From contig VDFB02000003.1 in NCBI GenBank assembly GCA_007258455.2, forward strand, positions 37,675,876 to 37,739,875: DNA of 64,000 nucleotides, read 5' to 3'. The notes under the pieces are model-generated. The model searched no databases and was not told the DNA's origin. It saw only the letters and a list, made by a program, of their open reading frames with translations. The stretch is from Sequoia sempervirens. Lineage: Eukaryota > Streptophyta > Pinopsida > Cupressales > Cupressaceae. The translations under genes were made by a program, and so were the position numbers. Of the stretch, positions 1 through 11,530 are shown piece after piece. Position 1 is the stretch's first letter. Each line of letters opens with the position of its first letter.

Positions 1-662
1 AAAATTGAACAAAGATGAAAACTTTTTGAATGCAATTTTGACTAAATTTTTTGATGTAAAAGATTGAAAGACACTATGAAACTTCTATGCAAAATCAATG
101 TAATATGTATGCAATGTTTTTGGATTTTGAGATTTTAAAGGATGCAAAATGCAATATTAAAACCCTACATAAAATGCAAGCTAATGCAATTGTAAAACCC
201 ATAATGAGATGCAATGCAAACTAACACAAATCCTAGATTTAGGGTTTGAAGTCCACTACCAAATCAAAAAGGTCATAGTGTAAGAATTTTGGGTTCACCA
301 AAATGAAATGTAGAAAAATGGGGGAACGATGTGCAAGATGGGGTTTAATGAAATTACCTACCACACTCCCTTTTTCCCCTAATTTCATTAGAAAAAGATA
401 TCTCCCAAGGATAGGGTTGAATTTCAACTTTGAGGTGAGTCAACCTTATTAGGAAGGTCTATTATTTTCTTGTGACAAAAATGACTAATTGGCTATTTTG
501 GGAGATGAATTTAAATGTATTAGCAAAATCAATTATATGACCTAATACTTCAAATGCAGAGTTTTATGATAGTAGAAACAAAACCAAAAACTTTCAAGAA
601 AATCTAAGAAGGGTAGGATGGTGTGCACCTAGCCTAAAAACTAGGTTTTGCACTCTATAGCG

Positions 663-692
663 GGACTCATTCGCCCAAGGTTGAATGGGTCC
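663..692. repeat. 30-bp hairpin repeat, copy 1
   Basis: Stem GGACTCATTC / GAATGGGTCC around a 10-base loop GCCCAAGGTT. The same 30 bases recur at 1511-1540 with one difference (C instead of T in the left arm), which makes the stem perfect there. Confidence 0.75.
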
Positions 693-1510
693 CTATGTCC
701 TTTTCTAAAACTTCAAATTTTGAATTTGTAGCCCTCTGTCTACACTTCACTCCTATACCTACAAATCTAGACTTCTAAATCTAGATCTATAGAAAATCTG
801 CAAAAGAAAATGTTGTTTTGTGTGTATAGGAGTTTGCCTTGGTCAAACCCTTGTTTGGTAATTAAACCTTGATGAATAATATAGATCTAATAAATGACAA
901 TGTGTGCAATACCTAACCTTAAGTGCATCTAAGGTTTTTAAGAGCTAATATGCAAAGAAGCCCTACTCAATTGTATTAGACCATGATTCTTATATGAAAA
1001 TGATAAATGATAAAGATCCAATTAGGGATAACTCAAAACACCCTAATAGATCTAAAATATGATAACACCTTTTTGTAGGTTTCTAGTAGAATGAAGATAG
1101 AAGATGGGATCACTAGGAAACAAGTAATTAGGTTAGGGAAAATGGCCAAATGCATCTCCTAAACCTAGGATCCATCATGATCCACCATAGGCATCAACCT
1201 TCAATCATGGACAATGATTGATCTAATCTTTGACAAAATGATCCTAAAGACCTGCAAATACCACAAAATGCTACTCCAAGCCTTCAACTTTGCTTGCTTG
1301 AATGTTCTCCAAAAATTCTTCTTTTCTCCTTGATCTCTCAAACTTGATCTATTGCAAATCTCTAGTTTGAAGGTGAAAAGACTAAGTTTTATAGGCTTCT
1401 TCTCTAATTTCTCGATTATTAGATCTCAGTAGTTGACATTTGAAACTTGAATCTGATACTTTAAAATACTGCCAAAAACATATTTAAAATTTGATTTTAG
1501 GACTTAAAGG

Positions 1511-1540
1511 GGACCCATTCGCCCAAGGTTGAATGGGTCC
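1511..1540. repeat. 30-bp hairpin repeat, copy 2 (perfect 10-bp stem)
   Basis: GGACCCATTC, loop GCCCAAGGTT, then GAATGGGTCC: a perfect 10-bp inverted repeat. It is 848 bases downstream of the first copy. The surrounding sequence is not obviously duplicated, so the hairpin itself seems to be the repeated unit. Confidence 0.75.
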
Positions 1541-1837
1541 TGGCCTTAAAATCCAAGATCATTGTGTTTCGGGGTCATTAATTAATTAAATACATTTATT
1601 CAATGCATGTTGTAATGTTAGAAAACGATAAAAGTAGGCCTTGGGATGCATAATAAAGGGGGTTAGGGGCCTATTTGTGAAGGATATAAATGCATAAATG
1701 TAAGGTCACTAAAATAGGTCCAAATTATGTGTGAAATTGTACTATCACATAGAAAGGAGTACAATTTTCTACACTACACAAGGTATAAGGAACTAGGATG
1801 TCTTTGTATCCCTTGCATGGACTTTGACTGCAAACAA

Positions 1838-2264
1838 AAATGGGTTGTTCTTGCTCATACCAAACATCGAAAACCTTGTCAAAATATGCAAGGAAGTAAG
1901 ACTTAGAGTATAATAATCGTAGTGCATAAAATGTTTGAAGGGCCTAGCATGCAAAGGATGTTGGCTTATGCAAGAAGCTACCCCAATCACACATAAGGAA
2001 AGTATTCATCATGGTCATATTACAAGAGTATCCCACAAACACGACAAATAAAAAATATTGTTCTCATTCAAACCAAACATACAAAAACCTTATTGAAATA
2101 TGTGAGGAAGTGAGACTTGGAGCATAATAATCCTAGTACACAAAAGGTGTGAAGAACCTAGTATGCAAAGGATGTTGGCTTATGCAAGAAGCTACCCCAA
2201 TCATACACAAGGAAAGTATTCACCATGGTCATATTAAAAGAACACATCACAAACACAACATACA
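1838..2264. repeat. Two-copy tandem duplication, unit about 214 bp
   Basis: The block GCAAAGGATGTTGGCTTATG is at 1951 and again at 2165. Flanking text (the CCAAACAT, AAGCTACCCCAATCA and CATGGTCATATTA segments) repeats with the same 214-base offset. The copies differ at many positions, so the duplication is old. No coding sense was found. Confidence 0.75.
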
Positions 2265-2739
2265 AAAATAATGATCATGTCCCATTCCAAGCTTCTCTAA
2301 GCACACAAATATATGAAAAGATTATGGTGAAATCAAGCAATTTTAAGAATGAGACAAAAGATAAATCAATAAGAAAAAGACTCACTAACAAACAAGTCAA
2401 CAACCATGATATCCCTTACCAAAAGATACTTAAGCTCAATGATAGATATAGCCCATTGTAGGAAAGATACATCCGTTAAGACCTTGATATGTTTTTTAAT
2501 TGAACTAAACTTATGAGTCCAAGAAAATGATATAGATAAGTTAGGAAATAAGGTATGTAGGTGGAAAACTTGGTTCAATAGTAATTTATTTTGCTTATGA
2601 TTTTCATGAAAGCTTGATGTTTTAGGTAATGCATAGTTCTCCTTTGTTTGAGTGATAAATATAGGTGATGTGTGTGTAAAAATTACTCTCAAGATAGTGA
2701 CACAAGAATCTAATTCCACAACCTAGGTCAAGGGAAGGG

Positions 2740-3720
2740 TGTCCCCAATTAGATATAGGCTCATTTATTATGAGATGCAATTCTTGTTGACACTTCTCAT
2801 CCCATTAAAATGTGAAAATTTTATGTAAGAGATGTGTAAATGGATGACACTTGTCTGCTATTAAGCTATGAAACGTCTAATTGCTTAAATCTTACATTGG
2901 ATACAACACAATTGTTTCAAATTGGTTGGTGGAGGCATGTCAACTATTGCTTGTACCTTAGCTAGATCCACTTTGATGTCTATAAGGAAAATAATGTATC
3001 CAATCAATTTTATAGAAGTAACCCCAAAGATACTTTTTAGGGTTCAATCTCACTTGATATTCCTCTATCCTATCAAAAATTTGTTCAAGGATCACTAGAT
3101 GACCTTCTCTTGTGACATATTTACCTAATAGGTCATCTACGTAATATTCCATGGTAGTGTGAAAAAGGGCATGAAGTTGTCATGCCTCTTTGATAGGTAG
3201 CTCTATAATTATTTAATCCAAAGGACATTACTTTCTAACAATATGTACCCCAAGGACGTGTGAAGGTTTTTTTATGCTAACCATCAAGAGTGATATGCAT
3301 TTGATTATATCTTGAAAACCCATCCATTAAGGAGAAAATTTCATGAATAATTGTCAATTCCACAGTCATGTCTATATTGGGTAAGGGAAATTCATCCTTA
3401 GAATAAGCCTATTTTAGGTCTATAAAATCAGTAAATACACGAATTCCCCAAATGGGTTTGATGATAGGATACCCACTCTAGATTATCAATAGGTCTAATG
3501 AATCCCATATCTAGAAACTTTTGAAGCTTAACTTTGATCAATAAGGCTATTGGGGGATGTATCTTGTGGAGTTTATTCGTTTTACATTTGGAAAGACAAC
3601 CAAGTGATGAATTACTAATGAAGGGTCTAGACTTCGGTATGCATAGGACCAAGAAAAGTCACACTTCTATTTTGAAAGAATATTGTGAAGTATTTTTTCT
3701 TGTGATGATAAGGATGCTGT
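2740..3720 (-). pseudogene. Reverse transcriptase fragment of a decayed Tat-like Ty3/gypsy element (minus strand)
   Basis: Reading leftwards on the minus strand, about 3652-3430 encodes an RT N-terminal segment (HPPIALLIKVKLQKFLDMGF followed by an RPID motif). About 3152-2958 carries the polymerase active site YVDDLLGK followed by RLNPKK. Continuing to about 2880, in broken frames, are FGVTS, a decayed VDLAKV and VDMPPPTNLKQL, the usual RT-to-RNase H connection. The same blocks appear in the same order in the plus-strand element at 56.2-56.9 kb, so the two belong to one lineage. Several frameshifts and stops make it non-functional. Downstream RNase H and integrase are not recognisable. The upstream part is cut off by the element inserted at 4337. 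Confidence 0.85.
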
Positions 3721-4331
3721 AAAAAATGTGATTTTAGGATCCTATGGTGTACCTAGGTTTATTTCTTGTGATTATTCCTCCAATATGGAGGATTTTTCTT
3801 GATACTTAGACACGGTGGGAAGATTGAATTCTTCATCTCAATGTGTTTTTCTTAGGGGATTGTCCCACTATGTTTAATTGTCTATTTTGAGGGAGGAAAA
3901 TTTTATATTTTTCTCCAAAATATTCTTTATGATCAAGTTCTATAATGAAACCAAATTTATGATCCCTTTATGGTATATTTTCTTACTCCCATGAATTCAA
4001 CAATTAATCATTTTTTGGAAAGTGTTTAAAATTGGTGGTCCTTGTTGATCGCAATCTATAAGCTTAGGATAAACAAGTGGAAGTCTTTGGATTGTGATGA
4101 GGAAGTAAATGATATGGAAGAATACAAACTGAATGGTTTTGGAATAATTCAATGATATTCATGAAGGAGTCATAAAAGATATCGTGATTAGGAACTTTGT
4201 TGGTAGAAAAAGCCTTAATTACTTTAGGTTCTGAAGATACATTTTCTAGGGACCCATAACCAAGTCCTTTATAATTTTCATTTTGTTATATATATAGGCT
4301 ATAAAATTCCTTGTTCTTCAAGTCGTAGGCC

Positions 4332-4336
4332 ACCTT
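4332..4336. repeat. Target-site duplication, left (ACCTT)
   Basis: ACCTT directly precedes the TG of the 366-bp LTR. It matches ACCTA after the right LTR at 10753-10757 in 4 of 5 bases. Confidence 0.6.
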
Positions 4337-4702
4337 TGTTAGAGTAATCATGCATTAGCTAATAATTGATTAATCTTTAATTGATTATTAGGCTAATTGC
4401 ATTTGATGCACTTAAGCTAAACTTAGGAGTGCTTTTTCATGTTAACTGAAGTGAGGTATTATGAGATCATTTTATCTCATCACATAGGATAATGAAATTT
4501 TTCATGATCTAATCCCTTTATCATTTAGGGTTTACTCTTATAAGCACTCTCTATTGTATTATCTCTCAAATACTTTTGAAGCTTTCCATTTTTAAAGTTT
4601 TTTTAGTTGAGGATATAGCAATTTTTTTTGCAGCTCTCTTGTGTGGAAGGTGTTTTTGTTTGTTGTTTGATCCTATGTCTTATGTTACTCACAATTAGAA
4701 CA
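4337..4702 (+). repeat. 5' LTR of the non-autonomous element
   Basis: Starts TGTTAGAGTAATCATGCATT and ends CACAATTAGAACA. It aligns along its length with 10382-10752, including the shared blocks AACTTAGGAGTGCTTTTT, GATCTAATCCCTTTATCATT and TAGTTGAGGATATAGCAA. Moderate divergence between the two LTRs indicates an old insertion. Confidence 0.9.
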
Positions 4703-4718
4703 TGGTATCAAAACATGG
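4703..4718 (+). other. Primer-binding site, initiator-Met tRNA type
   Basis: TGGTATCAAAACATGG follows the 5' LTR with no gap. The plant consensus for the initiator methionine tRNA 3' end begins TGGTATCAGAGC, so the first eight bases match and then two differ. Confidence 0.75.
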
Positions 4719-5104
4719 ATTCAACAAACCCCTTCTCAATTTTTGAGGGTCTTTTTCAACTAGGTTATAAAGGCTTCAAATTTGGAATCTTCATGATTTT
4801 TTTGTATATTTTGGAGTTGGATTATTTTTGGTGCATTTTGGTGCAAAAAGAACCTTACCATTGCGCTCACGAGGTTGAATAGATGAATTTTGGTATAAAA
4901 TTTACCTACTTTTGGTGATGGGAGTTCAAGAGGTAATTTTTTTTATATTAGGGATTGTACGATCCACTGTATATAATTTTTCCAAAAAATAATATTGAAG
5001 CACTATAATCACTAGCCACTACCTAGCAACCTAGACAATGGGCCCCTAACCACTTAGTTGTTGGTTTCTAGCATCTTTAGCACTATTGAATCATTGGCAC
5101 AAGT

Positions 5105-5145
5105 GGGGCCTCCCTTCTATTGTGAAGTCGACAATGGGAGGCCCC
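5105..5145. repeat. GC-rich hairpin inside the non-autonomous element
   Basis: GGGGCCTCCC (5105-5114) and its exact reverse complement GGGAGGCCCC (5136-5145) form a perfect 10-bp stem with a 21-base loop, in otherwise AT-rich DNA. Confidence 0.75.
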
Positions 5146-6431
5146 CCATATATATATATTTTAAATTTCACTGCTCGGGGTTGCATGGATGACCAATGCC
5201 CAACCCTTAGGGGCTATTTTTTTTGTTTTTTTGCAACTTAAGCTAAATTGAGAAAATCACGATAAATTTTCACTAGGACATTGAAATTGGGCAAACAAGA
5301 TATCGTTGAAAAGATGGTTCTGATAACTATCCAATGGTGCTAGTTTTTTTCTAAAATTTTGTTGATGATACATTTTATTGTGTAAAATTTAGAAGTGTTG
5401 TTTTGACTCTCGAGCACAAAAAAATTGACCAGTTTCTTCATTTTTCACAATTCCAACAACATTGGAAAGGTCATTTAGAGCTCTTCGTAGGCATCCATGC
5501 ACTTTTTCCATTTTTTTCTCCAAGTACATTTTATTCAATTTTTTGTGTTTTCACATTCTAGTGAATTACTTAGACATTTTGGCTCTTAGAAACTTTTTGT
5601 TTATGTGGGATGAATTATTTTAGGCTACTACATGCATTTTGAACTTGATGTCCTATTTAGGCATTTTGATCATCTTTTACAAGAAAACTCTTTTTTATAG
5701 ACACACTGAGATAACGTGCCATTTTGGTGTATCTTTTTTGGGGATTTCGTACATCATGATTGTGCCTTTTGTACTCACACTATGTTATAAAGTGCCATGG
5801 AAGGGTTGTGTAATGCCTTTTTTTTTCCATAACACCTTTTCCAAGTGAGTTTTCCTTCCATGATAGCATCGGATCCTAGTTTTGTGCCTTATTTGCACAA
5901 CATTTTTTAGTGAAAGGTACTTTCATGTGCACGTTTAGATGCTCATACAATTTTAGTGGACTTTTCTTGCTTCTCCCTTTTTACATTATGGAGGGGTTTC
6001 TACTATTGGTGATAATGCTTCCTTCATTTTATTTTTGGAGTGACTTGTGTATCTAGTTCTTGTTCCTATGTACTAGAGGTGACCTTCCATTTTCACTTGG
6101 TCAATGGTTTTCAAACTATTGTTACCTATATTTTTGACTTGCATCTTGAATGGTTGAGTAGTGTCATGAGAGTCACTCATGTAGATTCATGTGTCATTTG
6201 TATCTTTGACTTCCAGATGTTTTCCTTTGTTTTCCATCTAATTTAGGTAGTATCATTGGGGGCACTCATGTAGATTCTTGTCTTCTTGATCCTAATCATC
6301 ATCTGTTTCAAAGAAGGTTCTTGATTATACCACTGTAACAAACATCTTTTGATAGTTTTCTGTGAATTCTTTGTGCTTCAATGTTGTCCTTCATGTTCCT
6401 ATTCTTTTTGGGATATTGTTTTGGAGGCTTC

Positions 6432-6436
6432 TTGTG
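6432..6436. repeat. Target-site duplication TCTTG, left
   Basis: TCTTG precedes the solo LTR and is repeated exactly at 10175-10179. Confidence 0.85.
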
Positions 6437-7179
6437 TTACACCCCAGTTGTGTAGTTACTATTTACTATTATTGTATAGGGTAAATATGAATGTAATGTG
6501 AATTTTGGAGATGAATAGATTATGCTTGTACCTTGTTATCAATATGAATGTTATCTCATTTGATGTTGTCTCATTTGATATTACCTCAGTTGATGTTATT
6601 CATGGTGAAATACTGCATAAAAGTGAATGAAAGATTATTGAATTATTATTATTCTAACTTTGGAGATGTTTATGTATATTGTATATGTTATGAACAATTG
6701 ACTGCAGTGTACATGTGTTAGCGGATGCAGGTATGTGTTCCATTCCTCCAGGTGGAGGGGAAGTATCACTCAGGAGAAGATCTTGTTCAAGCAACCGGTA
6801 AAAGTAAACTACCTAAGCATACACACACCACAATAGATTGGTTGAGTCTAGACATAGAAGTGGGAAGTAGGTAAGTCATCCCTAGTTTGAAATATATGCA
6901 TTAGTAAAGGTCTTGTTTACTATCGAGTGCATTATTGGGTGATGTTTATCTGTTGAGCTTTTGAGACCTTCCCTATTTTACTGTGCTTAACTGTATGGGT
7001 GAATGAGTATTGGGATATATGCATATGCCAGCATACCCATATGATGGATATAATGGGATGTCCATACAAGTATGATGACATATGTATAAGATATGCTTAT
7101 ATGTATACAAATGTTTGTGAAAGTATAAACACATGGTCATGATCCTTTGGATTTAGAATGGATCATACGACCAACATAT

Positions 7180-7444
7180 TGTTAGATAATATATATATAT
7201 GTTTGTATGTATATATATACTAATACACACGTAAGCGAAAAGCTTAATAGAGGAGTGTGTATGTATATATATATACATACATACATATATATATAATTAT
7301 ATTAATATTGTGTGTAAATGTTTACTTGTTGGTATTCTTTTGTATATCGAATATATACGTACTTAATTATCATGGAAATGTATAAATATATTGGTATACA
7401 CACACACACACATATATATAATATAGTGTTAATGCTACTCATTG

Positions 7445-7485
<41 letters not shown>

Positions 7486-7760
7486 TATATAATATATATA
7501 TGATAATATAATTATCGAATGGATCATGGCTTCATTTTCTTGGTACAATATGAAATATATATGTATATATGTGTATGTGTATATGTGCATGTGTGAACAA
7601 ATGCATATCGTTTGACGAGATATGATAATATGAATTATGCATTCAAGGTATCAAGCAATGTGTAATTATTATCAATGAGTCAGTATATATATATGTATAT
7701 TAGATATACTCTCTCTCTATATATATATATACTATATGTTGCTAAAATACATAGCGATGG
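7180..7760. repeat. TA-rich microsatellite cluster
   Basis: Several TA/TATG runs, the longest an uninterrupted (TA)n at about 7449-7480, plus a short (CA)n at 7399-7412. It lies within the solo LTR U3. Short frames read through it (poly IYIY) are not genes. Confidence 0.9.
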
Positions 7761-8727
7761 TTATATGGTGTATGATGTAATATGAATATAGATTGCGCAT
7801 ATACATAAATGTGCTTATACAACATAAAATGCCAACTTAGAGGCCGCTACCATAGTGTGTTTCCAATGCATAAGGCTAGCAAGTAAATTGAGTTTATTGT
7901 ATGCATAAATGCAGCAATAAAAAGAGGCACACAAGTATCAGGGGATTAGACTACCTCGTGTAATAAGAAGTGAATAGATATCATGTTAACTTATGGAGAG
8001 TGGCAAAGAGTAGTAAACCTACTACGCATGATCATAGGAGGTCTTTTAAGCCGAGTCTCTAATACTTGGAGATCGATTAGAGCATAGATCGATATTGATA
8101 TATACACATATATCATGAAAAGAATAATGGCCAATAGAAGCTGGTCATTACTATTTATTAGAGCCGATTTATAAGGTTGCTTTGTAGTCGATAGAGACTA
8201 TGAAATGGAGGACGATATTGACTATGTCAATGGAGGCCAATTTAATAGCTTATGACTATTAATGCAAACCAATTATCATAATGAATGAGACCATTACATT
8301 TGTTTTTGATGTCTATTATATGCTTGACTTGGTCGACACCTTAATTGAGACTATGCTTGAATTTGTCTAACATATTAAACTACCAAGTTGATTCATCCAC
8401 CATTTGGATCGATGGGAACCTGCTATCATAAAATGGGAATTGACTGAGTTTTACTGCACCAAATATGAAGGAATAGGAATTGGAATTGGTGCCACCTTTG
8501 AGGTTGAACTGTTGTAGAAGTCTTGTCTATGTGACAATTCGAATTATGCATATGTTGATTGAATAAGTCTTCAGATTGTTGTCACAAAACAAGGCGACCT
8601 ATAGGTGAATAAGCTGAGTATTAGCTTGAGAATTTTCCACCTTTCTAATAGGTTTCATGTGTTGCTTTGCATGAGCTTGTTTTCCATTAGCATGCCTAAC
8701 TATAGGAATTGAGGTTGCTTGATTGCT

Positions 8728-8737
8728 CTATAAATAG
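8728..8737 (+). promoter_or_regulatory. TATA box of the solo LTR
   Basis: CTATAAATAG is a canonical plant TATA box. It lies about 2.3 kb into the LTR, which would make everything upstream U3. Orientation agrees with the poly(A) signal at 10070. Confidence 0.7.
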
Positions 8738-10069
8738 CTGAACCATATCATTTGTGAGAGACACATTCTTTCCCAGAGATTATACATCTTTTGCAGTGCA
8801 TTATTTCTGAGTTACCAACCATACTTGCCTTATTTTATGAGTGAAATATAGAGAGTGTTCTATTGTGAGTAAGAGGTAACGTTGTTTGAGAGAAGTAAGC
8901 TATCAACAAGTGAGATAGAGTGGTTTGTGAGAAGTTGATTATCAAGCTAATTGTTGTTCGAGAGGGTTGCATTGTTGTCTTTAGTTGGATAAGCGTTAAC
9001 AGGCATGATAATAACTTCTTCTTTGTTATTTTACTTTGAATGAATGTGTCTTGCATGCATGGTTGAGATGTATTTTCCAGTATGTGCATTAGAGAAATTA
9101 GTGTTTTGAAAAGGTAATTGGAGCTTATATGTTGTTTTCATATTATGTTTTTAAGTACTCCATAGTAGGAGAGATTGCTTGACATAGGTATTTAACTACA
9201 TTAGATATGTCAAAGAGATTACTTGACATAGGTATTTAACTATACTAGATATGTTTAAACATGGGCTGCTCGTAGCTAGTTATTTGATTATAAATGATAG
9301 CTAGTGGGTTACTTATGGATTGAGAGGTTTAGTGAGACCTAGTGAGTTAGATCTACTACTTGATTAGTGTCAATGCTCATTTAAATATAGAGTTATTGTA
9401 TTGATAAGAGTAGACTCATAGCTTAAACCCTCTTGGTCAAAGAGGTGATACTCTCGAATGGAGTCCTCTATTATTATGATAACTCTTCGATTGAGGCCAT
9501 GCATTATGTTTCTATTTTACTCCATGATACCGATGTGTAGCTTATGATAGCCTTATGTCAAATCGGCCTTGAGTAGTGTATGTGACAAATGACCCTTAGT
9601 AGAACATACTGAATGAAACACTTTGATCAAAGTAGTGTGATGACCTTTTGCTCCACTGTTAGTTCACCGTGATCCAGTATTACATGCTAGACAAAGATTG
9701 CGGGATTACAAGTTCTAGTTATGTAGGACACAACACTATGCTTAGTTGGTTGTCGTTATCGGTTACTCTACCAATCTCTTCATCGAAGGGAAGGGCCATC
9801 TATTGAATGATACATGTGCGGGGGACCACATTATGAGTCTGTGGTTGGTGGAAAAACACCTGAGTGATGCTTCTCCTCCATAGCAGGCGACATAAGAACC
9901 AAGATTTGAAAGGAAGGATCCTGGACCGTCTTACAACTATTTGTTCTAAAGGTCATTGGAGCTATGTATGTAAACATATGTAATCTTGTATTGTTGTAAC
10001 TTATGCAGTTATTGTAATGAAATAGAATCTTTATTGTAATATGATATGGCAACTTGTTCATATATTTTC

Positions 10070-10075
10070 AATAAA
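10070..10075 (+). terminator. Poly(A) signal of the solo LTR
   Basis: AATAAA about 1.34 kb downstream of the TATA box and about 100 bases before the LTR end, where an R/U5 boundary would be expected. Confidence 0.5.
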
Positions 10076-10174
10076 AGAAAGAAATTTTGTATTGCAATGT
10101 CTTGTTACCTAATTTACTTACTCGTGTGGTGTAAATTTAGAAATTTTACTGCATTGGAGGATTGGTTTGTTACA

Positions 10175-10179
10175 TCTTG
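10175..10179. repeat. Target-site duplication TCTTG, right
   Basis: Exact copy of 6432-6436. Confidence 0.85.
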
Positions 10180-10373
10180 GTCCTTCATTCACCTGTCTTT
10201 CTTTTGGAGAGGATTTTTCCCATGAGGTTTTCTCCTTTTCTCTAGTTGTGAGAGATTAGATTATTTGTGCATGGGTACCTCATTAGGCCTTGTTATCTAG
10301 GACCCATCATGCGTTCTTTTCTTTTCATGCATTCACTTTTTAGGGTTTTTAGCTACTCCCTAATTTTTCACTT

Positions 10374-10381
10374 AAGGGGGG
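10374..10381 (+). other. Polypurine tract of the non-autonomous element
   Basis: AAGGGGGG directly precedes the TG of the 3' LTR, as needed for plus-strand priming. Confidence 0.75.
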
Positions 10382-10752
10382 TGTTAGGGTAATCATACAT
10401 TAGATAATAATTAATTAATCTTTAATTTATTATTTGGCTAATTACTTTTCATGCACTTAAGATAAACTTAGGAGTGCTTTTTTGTATTAACTGAAGTGAA
10501 CTATTATTAGATCATTTTGTTTCATCACATAGGATGATGAAACTTGTCATGATCTAATCCCTTTATCATTTAGGGTTTTCGCTTATGAGCACTCTCCTTC
10601 ATTGTATTATCTCTTGAAGAATTTTGAAGCTTTTCATTCTATAAGTTTTTCTAGTTGAGGATATAGCAAATTATTGTTTACAACTCTCTTGTGTGGAAGG
10701 TATTTTTATTCGTTGTTTGATCTTGTGTCTTGTGTTATTCACAATTTTAACA
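10382..10752 (+). repeat. 3' LTR of the non-autonomous element
   Basis: Starts TGTTAGGGTAATCATACATT and ends CACAATTTTAACA. Direct repeat of 4337-4702, followed by ACCTA, which nearly repeats the left flank. Confidence 0.9.
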
Positions 10753-11289
10753 ACCTATGTCCTTTGTAACCCATTTTTTGAATTATACGAAGGACCTTAG
10801 GATGTTTCTCAATGGGTACAATAACCAAGTCTTCTCATTCCTTTTTATAGAGCCATTTAGGAATGTCCTCTTCTATAGTGTCTTTATCCAACTCACCCTA
10901 ATGTGAAAATTTTGTGGATTTATCCTTGATAAAAACTCTTACTAAATGTCTATTTTTATGTAGATTTTGGTTTTCCATATGATTTAGGTAAAAGTGGAAG
11001 GTGGCCCACATAAAAATATTATTTCATGTTATATTCTCCAAACTCTTTATCATCAACTTGGACCTTGATCTTGGGGATGGTATTATGTGAAGTGGATAAT
11101 GAGGCTAAAGTGGATGGATCAACATGAGATGAAGGGGATGGAACCTCATGATTATTGGATACTTGATTGGATTTGTGATATTTTCCTTCTATGTTTTTAT
11201 AATATTAAAAAGGTTAAGGTTCACAAAAAAAGTGAACTCAGTACCATTATGTGGGAATTTTAAACATTGATGATATGTAAATGGGACAA

Positions 11290-11530
11290 CTTGTAAGGAA
11301 TGTATCCATGGATGATCGAGAAGAATTTTGTATGGGAGATCAAGATCCAAGGCCTAAAAAATGGTATCCACCATGGAAAGACCAACTTGGATTGGGAATT
11401 TTATTACTCCTTCAATCACATACTCTACATCATCATAAGCTTTTATAGTGATTTGTTTTTTGGAATCAATGACACTATTAGAGTACCATAATTATTTTAC
11501 TAGTATGAGTGTACAAATCTTTAGACTTAC
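11290..11530 (-). pseudogene. Aspartic protease region of the minus-strand Tat-like element
   Basis: The minus-strand translation shows ITIKAYDDVEYVIEGVIKFP followed by an IQVG motif and, further on, ALDLDLPYKILLDHPWIH. This parallels the plus-strand element at about 54.73-54.89 kb (ITIKAYD, EGVIDLPIQVG, LDLDLPYNLLLGRPWIH). The catalytic Asp-Ser/Thr-Gly part upstream is too decayed to identify, and an internal stop is present. The fragment lies between gag (13 kb) and RT (3.7 kb) of one element, as expected once the 4337-10752 insertion is ignored. Confidence 0.8.

Larger units (their letters stand above)
1..1830. other. AT-rich non-coding DNA, probably repeat-derived
   Basis: No reading frame longer than about 65 codons and no protein family can be recognised here. 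The only structure I see is a 30-base hairpin sequence present twice (663-692 and 1511-1540). By position this stretch could be the distal part or the 3' LTR of the minus-strand gypsy element whose RT lies at 2.8-3.7 kb. No LTR ends could be matched to the right-hand side of that element, so this remains open. Confidence 0.4.
6437..10174 (+). mobile_element. Long solo LTR (3.74 kb), plus orientation
   Basis: Begins TGTTACACCCCAGTTGTG and ends TTGGTTTGTTACA, giving TG...CA termini with a perfect 5-bp target duplication (TCTTG) on both sides. A canonical TATA box (8728-8737) and an AATAAA signal (10070-10075) lie in the order expected of U3-R-U5. No internal region or second LTR is present, which is the usual outcome of recombination between the two LTRs of a parental element. 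The length suits long-LTR gypsy families, but the sequence does not resemble the 3.9-kb LTRs at 19.4 and 28.8 kb. It lies inside the interior of the 4337-10752 element. Confidence 0.85.
4337..10752 (+). mobile_element. Non-autonomous LTR retrotransposon (TRIM/LARD-like) carrying a nested solo LTR
   Basis: Bounded by direct repeats of 366 and 371 bp that begin TGTTAG and end AACA, with a primer site right after the left LTR and a purine tract right before the right LTR. Flanking 5-mers match 4 of 5. Without the nested solo LTR (6437-10174) the interior is only about 1.9 kb and shows no gag, protease, integrase or RT. A weak ATG frame (MDSTNPFSIFEG) begins just after the primer site but matches nothing I can name. 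It is inserted within the minus-strand Tat-like element, splitting protease (11.4 kb) from RT (3.7 kb). The superfamily is uncertain; LTR size and primer-site style resemble Copia. Confidence 0.85.

Noticed and set aside
7302..7503. Two overlapping ~60-codon frames rich in Ile/Tyr
   Set aside because: Read through TA/CA microsatellites.
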